This document shows, in pieces, positions 36,001 to 46,700 of a DNA stretch of 64,000 nt (position 1 is its first letter; each line of letters opens with the position of its first letter). Origin of the DNA: Corythoichthys intestinalis. Its lineage: Eukaryota; Chordata; Actinopteri; Syngnathiformes; Syngnathidae. Both the position numbers and the translations under genes were made by a program. The notes beneath the pieces are model-generated. The model worked only from the letters and a program-made list of their open reading frames with translations. It was not told the origin of the DNA and did no database searches. The stretch spans positions 41,070,501 to 41,134,500 of the forward strand of contig NC_080408.1 of assembly GCF_030265065.1 (NCBI RefSeq), read 5' to 3'.

Positions 36001-36298
36001 ACCCTCCTCTTCGAAGCGGGCGGAGGAGGGCATGTCGACATGCAACGAAATTCTGAACTTTGAGAGTGTGCGTGACTGTGTGTGTGTGTGTGTGGTGGTG
36101 GTGGTGGGGGGGGGGGGGGGTTCAAGTCATCAGCCAATCAAACGTGCGTTAGAGGAAAAAAAATGGAGCGGCAAATTCAGCAAGTGAAAAAATGTAAGTA
36201 AATGTAAGTCTGAAAATAATGAAAATAATACATTTAATAATGGTAGGGTCAATTCTATCGTTACAACATATGGAAACTTAGACAATCTAAATGACCTA
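33046..36298. other. Intergenic, no gene
   Basis: No gene recognised. A-runs at 33969-33990 and 35533-35550. A (GT)n-(GGT)n-G-run compound repeat at 36076-36120. Block 34270-34660 is less repetitive and GC-richer than its surroundings; minus frames of 123 and 86 codons there have no recognised motif. Confidence 0.45.
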
Positions 36299-37914
36299 CA
36301 GTGGGGCAAATAAGTATTTAGTCAACCACCAATTGTGCAAGTTTTCTGACTTGAAAAGATTAGAGAGGCCTGTAATTGACAACATGGGTAAACCTCGGTC
36401 CTCAACCATGAGAGACAGAATGTGGAAAAAAAACAGAAAATCACATTGTTTGATTTTTAAAGAATTTATTTCCAAATTAGAGTGGAAAATAAGTATTTGG
36501 TCATCTACAAACAAGCAAGATTTCTGTCTGTCAAAGAGGTCTAACTTCTTCTAACGAGGTCTAACGAGGCTCCACTCGTTACCTGTATTAATGGCACCTG
36601 TTTTAACTCATTATCGGTATAAAAGACACCTGTCCACAACTCAGTTAGTCACACTCTAAACTCCACTATGGCCAAGACCAAAGAGCTGTCGAAGGACACC
36701 AGAGACAAAATTGAAGACCTGCAACAGGCTGGGAAGACTGAATCTGCAATAGGTTAAACGCTTGGTGTAAAGAAATCAACTGTGGGAACAATTATTAGAA
36801 AATGGAAGACATACAAGACCACCGATAATGTCCCTCGATCTGGGGCTCCATGCAAGATCTCCCCCAGTGGCGTCAAAATGATAACAAGAACGGTGAGCAA
36901 AAATCCCAGAGCCACACGGGGGGACCTAGTGAATGACCTACAGAGAGCTGGGACCGCAGTAACAAAGGCTACTATCAGTAACTCAATGCGCCGCTAGGGA
37001 CTCAAATCCTGCACTGCCAGACGCATCCCCCTGCTGAAGCCAGTACACGTCCAGGCCCGTCTGCGTTTCGCTAGAGAGCATTTGGATGATCCAGAAGAGG
37101 ACTGGGAGAATGTGTTATGGTCAGATGAAACCAAAATAGAACTTTTTGGTAGAAACACAGGTTCTCGTGTTTGGAGGAGAAAGAAGGCTGAATTGCATCC
37201 GAAGAACACCATAACCACTGTGAAGCATGGGGGTGGAAACATCATGCTTTGGGGCTGTTTTTCTGCAAAGGGACCACGACGACTGATCTGTGTAAAGGAA
37301 AGAATGAATGGGGCCATGTATCGAGAGATTTTGAGTGAAAATCTCCTTCCATCAGCAAGGGCATTGAAGATGAGACATGGCTGGGTCTTTCAGCATGACA
37401 ATGATCCCAAACACACAGCCAGGGCAACAAAGGAGTGGCTTCGTAAGAAGCATTTCAAGGTCCTGGAGTGGCCTAGCCAGTCTCCAGATCTCAACCCCAT
37501 AGAAAATCTGTGGAGGGAGTTGAAAGTACGTGTTGCCCAATGGCAGCCCCAAAACATAACTACTCTAGAGGAGATCTGCATGGAGGAACGGGCCAGAATA
37601 CCAGCAACAGTGTGTGAAAAGCTGGTGAAGAGTTACAGAAAACCTTTGGCCTCTGTTATTGCCAACAATGGGTTCATAACAAAGTATTGGGATAAACTTT
37701 TGGCATTGACCAAATACTTATTTTCCACCATGATTTGCAAATAAATTCTTTAAAAGTCAAACAACGTGATTTTCTGTTTTTTTCTTTTTTTTTCTAAATT
37801 CTGTCTCTCATGGCTGAGGTTTACCCATGTTGACAATTGCAGGCCTCTCTAATATTTTCAAGTGGGAGAACTTGCACAATTAGTGGTTGACTAAATAATT
37901 ATTTGCCCCACTGT
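36299..37914 (+). mobile_element. Nearly whole Tc1-like transposon
   Basis: A 1616-bp element with TA on each side (36297-36298, 37915-37916). The terminal repeats open CAGTGGGGCAAATAAGTATT and close with the inverse TTATTTGCCCCACTG, over about 200 bp each. It holds a single-frame transposase with two stops. It is the same broad family as the fragment at 1-826. Confidence 0.95.
36668..37744 (+). pseudogene. Tc1-type transposase, two in-frame stops, no frameshift
   Basis: MAKTKELSKDTRDKIEDL starts at 36668. One frame then runs to the stop at 37742-37744 (358 codons) through the paired-like helix-turn-helix ([13 protein letters not shown]), [12 protein letters not shown] (first Asp), [27 protein letters not shown] (second Asp) and [13 protein letters not shown] (Glu). 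Only two codons break it: TAA at 36755-36757 and TAG at 36995-36997. The last ~20 codons run into the terminal repeat. All catalytic residues are present. Confidence 0.93.
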
Positions 37915-37916
37915 AT

Positions 37917-38907
37917 ATAACTGAACACATATTATCATGCAAATAAGGTTGCTTAAAAGTTTGTGGAAACAATTTCAGCATCCTGAAAAGTTGGTAGTGT
38001 TTTGTCCCTACCGTCCCTATGCAAACCTAAGCCCTTGCCTTTGAGTTTAGCGGGTGGATTTCCCCCCTTTCTGTTTCTGAAATTCAAAAACTGTAAAGGC
38101 CTAGAAAATGTCTGACAATCAAGGAAACTTGCTTTTGTTGTTTTACCTTACTAACTCATTGGTGAATTATAGATTAGTGATTAATCATGGTCAGAATCTT
38201 GTGAAAGCATCCTTTTTTTTGTTTGTTTTTGACCCTCGTTCAGGTTACGTATGAAATGGACTGCATCCCAGCTGAATTTAGGAAAAGGCTGATAGCCAGC
38301 CATTCCAGGTGACCTCTGAGGCCATAGTGACAAAGTCAATTCAGTCAAACACTTCTTTCATTCACTCATGTTGGGCATGCTTGATTTCATTTTGAACTTG
38401 CTGCTACTGCTCATTAAAACAAAACAGCTAGCCTTTTGCTATTCTGCATTGTTTACGCTTTCAAATAATTCATAACTAAGTTTTAGTGATGTTAGTATTT
38501 AAAACTAAAGTGTGATATGCAGTAGGCTACTGTATTGTATTTTACCATATGTACCATGATAGTTTCTGTAATGTGCAACAGTGCTACCAGCAGGTCTGAA
38601 GTGGCTCTGCAGCTCTGCATACGGTAAACCAGCACAAGATTTGCTTGAAACAAAGGATTATTTTAATAAGGAACTTATGAATGCTAATTTGATTACTGTA
38701 GAAATACAAACATTAATAATAATAAAAAAGTACAGTAAAAAGTAAAAGTCGTAATTTATATGGATATTTTCCCCACTCTGGAAAGTTAAAGAAAGTAAGA
38801 AAAACTGGTCAGAATAACTGCTTTTTCCACCGTATGCACATTTTCGGGAGAATCGTCATATTTACATTTACACTGCTGAAGTGAAGTGAACCAGAAAACA
38901 GGACGTA
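37917..38907. other. Intergenic, no gene
   Basis: No gene or element recognised; AT-rich. Confidence 0.45.
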
Positions 38908-39014
38908 TTAGGCTCGAGCGTTTACGTCACAGCAGCACGGGATCATGCGAGATTTGCGACAACGCAACCATTGCGGAAGCATCACGGGACATTTAAACTT
39001 AGCGGCAACCAAAG

Positions 39015-39343
39015 ATGGAAAAAAGTAAGGAATACTTGCCAGTTCGATACAGAGACAAACTTGTTACCACGGCGAAGGACAGATATGTGAGCAATTTTAA
39101 GGATGTGAACAATGTTGACCCTCACGAGCAAGCCGAACACAAATGGAATAAAGATGTCGACAAGCTTCCACCACTACGCGAAATGGACATCATGCTGCAT
39201 TTAGTGTTTGGTATATGTTACTACACTCATCAGCAATTCCGAAACTACAAATCGCTACAAAGCTACGAACAGTTTTGCTGGGGATGGGTGCAGGATCTTC
39301 ACTTTATGACCATAGCAAACGGCAACACATCTTTCTAGCAAAG
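39015..39343 (+). pseudogene. N-terminal exon of YqaJ-type transposon protein
   Basis: MEKSKEYLPVRYRDKLVTTA opens a 107-codon frame with NNVDPHEQAEHKW, LPPLREMDIMLHLVFGICYYT and QFRNYKSLQSYEQF then GWVQDLHF, wording I associate with proteins carrying a YqaJ recombinase domain in fish and cnidarians. One base is missing near 39328 compared with the sister copy at 1845-2254, which puts a stop just before the splice donor AAAG|GTAGGC at 39343. The nuclease domain itself is not present. Confidence 0.6.
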
Positions 39344-39608
39344 GTAGGCAATGTGTGTTTACATTAGTCTGTGACCACGGATGTACAAATCTTTTGCTGC
39401 ATAAAATGTAGCCTGTGTACAAATTCTTTGCCACTCTCTCACGTCAAAATATTACAGCTTTTTCATTTAGCAACGACATGAATTATGTCTTATGAAGACA
39501 ATGCACATGTATGCATGCTAGTTGTTTAGCTTTAGCAATAGCTAACAACAGGCCGACTTAGGGCGTAAAGTTACTGAAATTTGCGTAAACAAACGAAATT
39601 AACTTACC

Positions 39609-39884
39609 GGAGTGGAAGTGCATAGAGCAAACTCAGTGTGTAACTGGAGAATCAAACGTTATGCCCTTCCTTCTGATCGAGGCCACCCATGCCATTCTTC
39701 GACGTTTGGTAAGTTCAGATATGAGCTTTCCCTCGCCTTTTCTCCATGTAGGGATCCGGAAGAAACTCAATGGTGTTCCGTCGAGCTGTACATTCTCCTT
39801 TCTATTCGATCGGTTGTTGCAATTCTTTACCGCACAATAATTTCCAACCATTTTTAAAGAGCGACCTGTGTTGAAATGCCTCAT
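39609..39884 (-). pseudogene. THAP-domain exon of a transposase
   Basis: On the minus strand, MVGNYCAVKNCNNRS begins at about 39851, then LDGTPLSFFRIPTW, ELTKRRRMAWVASIRRKGITFDS. After a frameshift near 39640 come VCSMHFHSG and a splice donor (CCG|GTAAGT). This gives the C2CH zinc pattern of THAP (C-x4-C ... C-x2-H) with the invariant Trp and the LSFFRIP block. THAP domains bind DNA at element ends in several transposon families. Confidence 0.75.
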
Positions 39885-40157
39885 TGCTTATGTTTCTCGC
39901 TTCCACAATGGCGATAGTGGCGGAAACCTCGCGAGTGCCACGTCATACGCTCGAGCCTAATAAAGTCATTGAACGCATCACTCTCTCTACGTCGAACGAC
40001 ACCAACGAATGTAACATTTACTGTTTTTGCTTTTATTAATATTTTATATATTATTTTTCTAAACACATATATAAGTACGTATACAAACATTTTGATGAGC
40101 CATATGTCCAGTTACGAATGTATAAAATGAAACTACCTCCGCTAGATGACCAACGAC

Positions 40158-40184
40158 CCGGAAGCAACTTTGCGTGACTTCCGG
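40158..40184 (+). promoter_or_regulatory. thoc1: Paired ETS-like sites before thoc1
   Basis: CCGGAAGC at 40158-40165 and ACTTCCGG at 40177-40184, in opposite orientations, lie 17-43 bases before the start codon. GABPA/ETS sites of this type are common at TATA-less promoters of housekeeping genes. No TATA box was seen. Function is inferred. Confidence 0.5.
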
Positions 40185-40200
40185 CTTGCCGTGTGTAAAG

Positions 40201-40789
40201 ATGTCGCCTCCCTTGTTTGATTTTGTCGAGGCTAAAGACAAACTCACGGTGGGAAAACGTCAAATAGTATTAATTTATGGAAAACGACATTTTTTAGTGT
40301 TGTGTAGTGTCGTCCAATTGCTTCCTTCTGCGAGCTCGCGAGCCGCTACGACCCTTTTGGTTGCCTATTTAATAACTTTGCTAACAATTTGTGTTGTTTC
40401 ACGTTAAATGTTCCTGTCGTAAACTCGTAGGAATCCGCCAAGCAAGCACTGAGCGACAAAAGCAGCAGAGCCGTCATTAACGCTTTCCATCACATCACCG
40501 GAAAGTAAGTGATCACATTTTGAAACCCGCCACCACCACATCATTTATGCTAAAGGCATGTTTCCCCCTTTGCAGTGAGACCGAAAAGAAGACCACACTG
40601 GACCAGGCTTTTCGGGTGGTTCTCGGAGAGCAGATTGTAAGCTTTATCAGTTGTGATTTTGTATGATTTGTTATAAATTCGCTTGTTTGTTTGGAACTTC
40701 TGTTTGTGTTTGTGTGCAGATGGACCAGGCGTCGAGTTGTGACGACTACCTGTCTCTTATCTGTATGAGCATAGATGCAGTCACTGAGG
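40201..40789 (+). CDS. thoc1: thoc1 exons 1-4 block
   Basis: Four small exons (40201-40248, 40431-40504, 40576-40636, 40720-40789) encoding residues 1-84, including [36 protein letters not shown] and SIDAVTEG. Exon 1 uses the donor GTGGGA. Introns here are 71-182 bases. Confidence 0.95.
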
Positions 40790-43700
40790 GTATGTGATCC
40801 ACCTGGCATATATAATTGGTATATTTTACTCATCGGCTTCCATTGGCAATGGCAGCTATAGACGTCCAAAGACTCCAAACTGGGATGCTTGGCAGTAGGG
40901 GTGTGACAAAATATCGAAATGGTTATATATCGTCATACTTTGTATCCCAAAAGATTATCGATATGCTCCTGTCATGAATGAGATGTCCTTTTATAAAGGT
41001 GTCAATGTTTAAAAAAAAAAAAAAACAATCAAGTTGCTACCAAAATCTTCCACCATAATGGTGTCAAAGTTGACTCTAAGGCTGCCAGTGACTGTGCTCG
41101 ACGCCCAATCTATTTAGACTGGGAACGTTTGTTCATTCAAAACCAGAGCATTCACAGTCATTCTGTCCGATTTTCGCGGCATTAACAGGTCACTTGCTGT
41201 TCATTTTAGAGCATTTAAATGTGATGTGTGTGCCTATTCATTTGGGTATTTTATGGGTCACTTCCTGTTTATTTTGAGTTACAGAACTGGAAGTGACCCA
41301 TAAATTACCCCAAAATTAACAGGAAGTTACTGAAAATCAACAGGTAAATGACCTTAAATGGCCCAAAATTATCTCATTGCCTGGCATTGGCTGCCACTGA
41401 TGTCTAAAGACGTTCTATCCGTTTGAAGTGGGAGGGATGGCAGCGAATGAACTTTCGTTCATTCGCTGCCACCCTCCCAGTTCAAGTGGATTGGATGTCT
41501 ACTAGTGATAAACTCATTCCAATTCACAGCACAAGCTTGTTTTTCTGTTTATTAGTTCTTTGTAGAATATCCTAGAATGATTTCCTGACTAATGTATCGA
41601 TAATCCTTGTATCGTCAGATCATCGTTTTCGTGAGCTTTGTATCGCATCGTATCGTGAGGTACCAAGAGGTTCCTACTCCTACTTGCCAGTGAACCTAAT
41701 TCATCCTAGGTCGGCTTGATTTTGATTCGGAAATTAACTTGATTATTTTTACCTACATTGCATGACATGTTACTTAGAATGTGCAGTGAAATTTTAAAAA
41801 GCCACTCTCTTGAAATAAGACCTTTTGTTCTTTATTGTGATAAAAAAAAAAAAAAACAATATGGTTGCATGCAATGTTGTTAATGTTACTTTAAAAAAGT
41901 AATTCATTACAAATTAATTAAAAACAATAGGTCACACTATGTGAAGTTCAAAGGGTTTTTAGCACAATTGGCCCTGGCCCAATTCTTTACCCTAAACTTA
42001 ACTAGACACAGGGGTACTGCGGATATTGCGATAACTAGATATTAACCTTTGCTATGTTTGGAAGTTGTTTAATGTTGTGAATCAACTGTTAAAGTTCAAA
42101 TTGCTCCCGTTATTGCATTAGTTCCCTTCTGTCTACTTTCGACATGTGATAGAGTTAACAGTTTCATCATTTAATGATGGATTCAAGCCAAGATTTTGCC
42201 GATTTATGAGTATCTTAGATAAAAAGTTACTTAGGTTCGCTAGGAAGGTTCTCTACAACAGGGCCTTCCTGAGGTGTCTACTGCTTTAAGATGGCGGCTG
42301 TTTACTTACGCCAGCGAGTCTGTCATTTCGCATCAAGTTCTCTATACATGTGTTATCTATCGTAGCATCATGTGGGCGTAGTTTGTAGGCTATCTGCTAC
42401 AGTCAGGTCTTATTGGTGCCACCCAGAGCATTGCGTTTGCAACGGCGTCACAACTCCCTTTCCTCTTCACTACTTCCGCTCTGCTTTCTCCGTGAGTCCG
42501 CGTCTCTCACTTTTCTCGCGTCATTCAAACAACGTAGTAACGCACGCCTTTACATCCTTAGTAACGGTAACGGCGTTGCCAAGATGAGAAATGTAATTAA
42601 TTAGATTACTCACTACTAATAAAAAATTACGCCATTTATACAGTAATGCTGTTATTAACAACACTGGTTGCATGTTTCTAACTTACATTTCCATAAATGA
42701 TCAAATTAAATAATTTTAGCCCAAAACACGTTTGGAGTACAAGTCATAACGCTTTCAGGGCTGGGTACTAGGGATGTCTCGATCGCATATTTTTGCACCC
42801 GAGTCCGAGTACCTGATTTTGAGAATCTACCGATACAGAGTCCAGAGCCGATACTGCCCTATATACAGGGGTTGGACAAAATAATGGAGAAACCTAACAT
42901 TTTAGCATCATTCTCATTGAACATAATTGTTAAAGAACATTCTAATGAAGTTGAGCATCTCTTATGGCCGGCACAATTCCCAGAACTCAACATTATTGAG
43001 CATTTATGGCCATTTTTAGAGATTCTATGAAGACATCGATTTCCGCCGCCATCGTCTCTAAAGGAGTTAGAGGGTATTCTAACCGAAGAATGGCTTAAAA
43101 TTCCTTTGGAAACAATTCACAAGTTGTATGATTAAATACCTCGTAGAATTGAGGCTGTAATTGAGCAAAAAGGCAGACCTACACCATTTTAATTTTGTGG
43201 ATTTTTTTTTTTTTAACGTGTTTCCATTATTTTGTCCAACCCCTGTATATATCAGGCACGAAAATCTTTCACCTTTCAGCGAAATTCGCCGTTTTGAAGT
43301 CAAAAAAGGGTGATCTACGTGAATTGTGTAGATCTGTGGAGAAAATTTTTAAGGGTCGGGGGTGGGGTCGGGAGATTTTTTTTTTTTAATGTCGGATGCT
43401 TGTTATGCAAGCGTGGAAAGCAACACAAAGCCCAAAAAAAGTGCACCAGAGTGGCCAAAACATGGACTTATTTCAACGAAACAAAGTAGGGCTGTCCCAA
43501 ACGACTAATTTTCTCCCGATTAGTCAGCCGACTATTTTTACGATTAGTCGACTAATCTAATAATTATTAAAAAAAAAAATGTATTGTTTTTTTTTTTTAC
43601 TAATTTAGCAATGAAATTTTTGTTGACGCTTATCAATTCACAAAAAACATATTGGAACACTTAAATTATTTATTAAAGTACAAATAAACACATAAAGAAT

Positions 43701-46700
43701 AATAAATCACAAATAAACAATTAGTTCAAATGCTGATAGAATTTACTAGTGTAGCATCCCTGATTGAAAAGGTGGTCTCTTAAACTGATGGCTTACAACT
43801 TTTATTCCATCCTTGATGTAATCACACCGTAAGAGCTATGGTGCACACAAATAAAACAACACAATTAGAAATTAACAAAAACTTTTCACCTTTTTCCTTT
43901 TAAACCTTATTTATATATCAATGAATTGCCTTTACCTTAATTTATTACCTTATCATTGACAATCTCTCCCTTGAGTGCAATCACTGTATATACTGTATAT
44001 ATTTATGACCTTTTAACCTTATATAATTTTCTATACCATAAAATAAACCATAACATGAAATAAACCTTTCAGTTAGCATGAAGGACAATACTAATAGCAC
44101 TTATAGGCCCATTTTCAATGAAACATTATTATTCAGTAAGGCGACAGCACCCTCTGGTGTACAAAAAATGAAGAAAAAAAATTTAATTACAAACGGTGAC
44201 GGCGCTTGAGGTGTTTATTCACGGCCGACGTGCAGCCAAGCTTGGCATTGAACAGACAGGACAGAAGAGTGTACCCTACGTTGTTTCTTTGAAATAAGTC
44301 AATGTTTTGGACACTCTGGTGCGCCTTTTTTGGCTTTGTGCCGCTTTCCCCGCTTGCATACAGAGCATCCGACATTCTGAACTTTCCACACATGTATTTT
44401 TTTTAACCCTTCATTAACCGTCGACGGGATGTTGTGCTCGTCGACGGATTTACGTCATCGATGACGTCGACTATGTCGACTAGTCGGGACAGCTCTAAAA
44501 CAAAGGAGGGCACATATTTGTGTCCCGTCTCTTCAATGCCAAGCTTGGCTTTACATGAATGAACACCTAAAGCGCCGTCGCCCAGTTGTAATTTTGGAAG
44601 ACAACAGGAGACAATTATAAGCTTGCAGGTTATAAGTCCATCTAACTAACGACATGTTTTATTGAAGTTACTTAGCCTGTTGCGATATGCAATGAGTCCA
44701 TTTATCACACGGTAAATAAAAATGAGGGCGGTAATTTTCAGGCTGTGTTTTATCGCCGCGCTTCTGCGTGCATACATTTGTGCGTGTGTGTTGATGGCAT
44801 ATGAGACTTCAGTTCCTTTCATAGATGTTTATTGGTCATTAACACGCCATAGAATTAAAGTTCAGGCATAGAAAAAAGGGGGCACATCTATATTAAATGG
44901 TGTAAACATGAGCATTGCTACATTGAGGCTAATGGGGAAAAAGACGACCTGCTTTAGCTTGCTATAAAATATTGGCAGTCCTCTCCAAAACGCAAACTTG
45001 CGGTTAAAAGGTGACACTTCAAACATGAAAAATCACTGGTTTACAGCATTTGCAAATGAAAAAAAATGGGGGGGGGGGTTGATTACTGACACCACATGCA
45101 ATGACAAAAAGAGTTTTTTTTGCAGAGTGTAAAGCTCACTGTTAGCGGTTTAATGAACGTACTTCAGGTGAACATTTCAAAATAAAAGCACGTCATGGTT
45201 GTCATATAAATAACGTTTTCTGAAGTTCGTTCAACTTCATTTCAGAATTCAGATTCTACACTAAAAATAGCTTTAAAATGACACCCTTTATGAAAAATCT
45301 GATTGACAATGAATATTATACTACTGTTATATATTGTAGTACCATATACTACAATATTAATGCTAGATTTTTTTTTCATTGTTTTGAATCATGTTGGAAA
45401 GGCGACGTCAGTGTTCTGAATCCGTTTACATTCCATTCTTTTGCACTGGTTAATGCTATCAGCATTTGACCTCATTGTTTGTGATTTATTGTTGTTATTT
45501 ATGTGTTTATTTGTACATTAATAAAGAATTTAAGTGTTCCAAAATATTTTTGTGAATTAATAAGCGTCATCAAAATTTTCATTGCTAAATGAGTAAAAAA
45601 AGGAAAGAAAAAAAATATTTAATTAGTCGACTAATCGTAAAAACAGTCGGCTGACTAATTGAGAGAAAACTGGTCATTTGGGACAGCCCTAGTTGTACAG
45701 TGTACCGGAACATATTTCCTCCACACCCTTATCACCTTTTTAACCCTGACCCATTTTCATGCCTGATATATAGACGGGGCAGAAACTAATTTCTATCCTT
45801 TCCACCACGCGAAATTCCAACTTTTCATACCATTGCATCCCCCAGTTCGATGGTAAAATATTTCCACAGCAGACATTACCACTCTGGCAGCTACCCATTA
45901 AATTCCCATGTGAGCTTCCAGAACGTTTTCCTATTGGGACTTCCTCTTATACTTTTTTCGGGAGTGTTGAGGAGTATAAAACATATTTTTGTTTCTATTG
46001 GCAATGCCATTGTATTTCTGGATTATTATTTTAAACAAAAACGTGATCCTTTTCACCTGATTCCAGTTCTCTGAAAAATGGCCCAATCAGCCCGATTTCG
46101 ATCACATCAGATCGGGGACATCCTTAGTGGGAACGTTTATTCGCCGCCTCCCAGTCAAAATGGACCGGGCGTCTACCGCCGTCAATGGCAACTGAGTAGA
46201 CAAATGAGTGCCTTGTTAGGGTTAAAAAAAAAAAAAAGACAAAAAAATAATTGATGCATGGAAAGAAAGGTTCATATTTGAAGTGTTTATTAGTAGTTCT
46301 CTGCATTGTTAATATTATGACTCGTTCATGTAGGGATTTGCTCTGCAACAACGCCTTTCGTGCTGCTGGGAGATGTGCTGGACAGTCTTCCTCTGGACCA
46401 GTGTGACAACATCTTTACCTTTGTGGAGGAGAACGTCGCCACGTGGAAATCTGTAAAAGAAAAAAAACTCGAGCTTCTTTGCTTCTCGAATCTCGAGGTT
46501 TCCTTTCTAAACTCTTCTTGTCTTTCCTAGAATTCCTTCTACACTGCTGGCAAAAACTACCTGTTGAGGATGTGTAATGGTAAGCTATTTTATTTTTATT
46601 TCTTATTATTATCTCGATATTGTTAACCTAGAAGCTTCTCACGCTTTTATTTTCCAACTTCGTAGATCTCCTACGACGTCTGTCCAAGTCTCAGAACACT

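Larger units (their letters stand above)
38908..39960. mobile_element. Two-ORF THAP/YqaJ transposon (ISL2EU-like), internally deleted
   Basis: Terminal inverted repeats TTAGGCTCGAGCGTTTACGT and ACGCTCGAGCCTAA flank a 1053-bp element with a 2-bp target duplication (TA, or AT if the ends are read one base shorter). Two coding exons read inward from opposite ends: a YqaJ-family N-terminal exon on + (39015-39343) and a THAP exon on - (39884-39609). Established knowledge: the fish ISL2EU/IS4EU superfamily is reported to carry a THAP-bearing transposase and a YqaJ-type nuclease. No DDE or nuclease core remains here. The right edge is 240 bp before the thoc1 start codon. Confidence 0.68.
43248..45770. 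mobile_element. Inverted-repeat pair enclosing hAT sequence
   Basis: TATATCAGGCACGAAAATC at 43247 and GATTTTCATGCCTGATATATA-like inverse at 45753-45773 suggest one element whose interior was later filled by hAT sequence. The pair is short and worn, so the call is tentative. Confidence 0.4.
42769..46126. mobile_element. Outer hAT-type element of a nested cluster (thoc1 intron 4)
   Basis: Ends TAGGGATGTCTCGATCGCAT and ATCGGGGACATCCTTA are inverses. The flanks CTGGGTAC (42761-42768) and GTGGGAAC (46127-46134) agree at 6 of 8, an old target duplication. Everything listed between 42866 and 45775 lies inside it. Confidence 0.65.
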
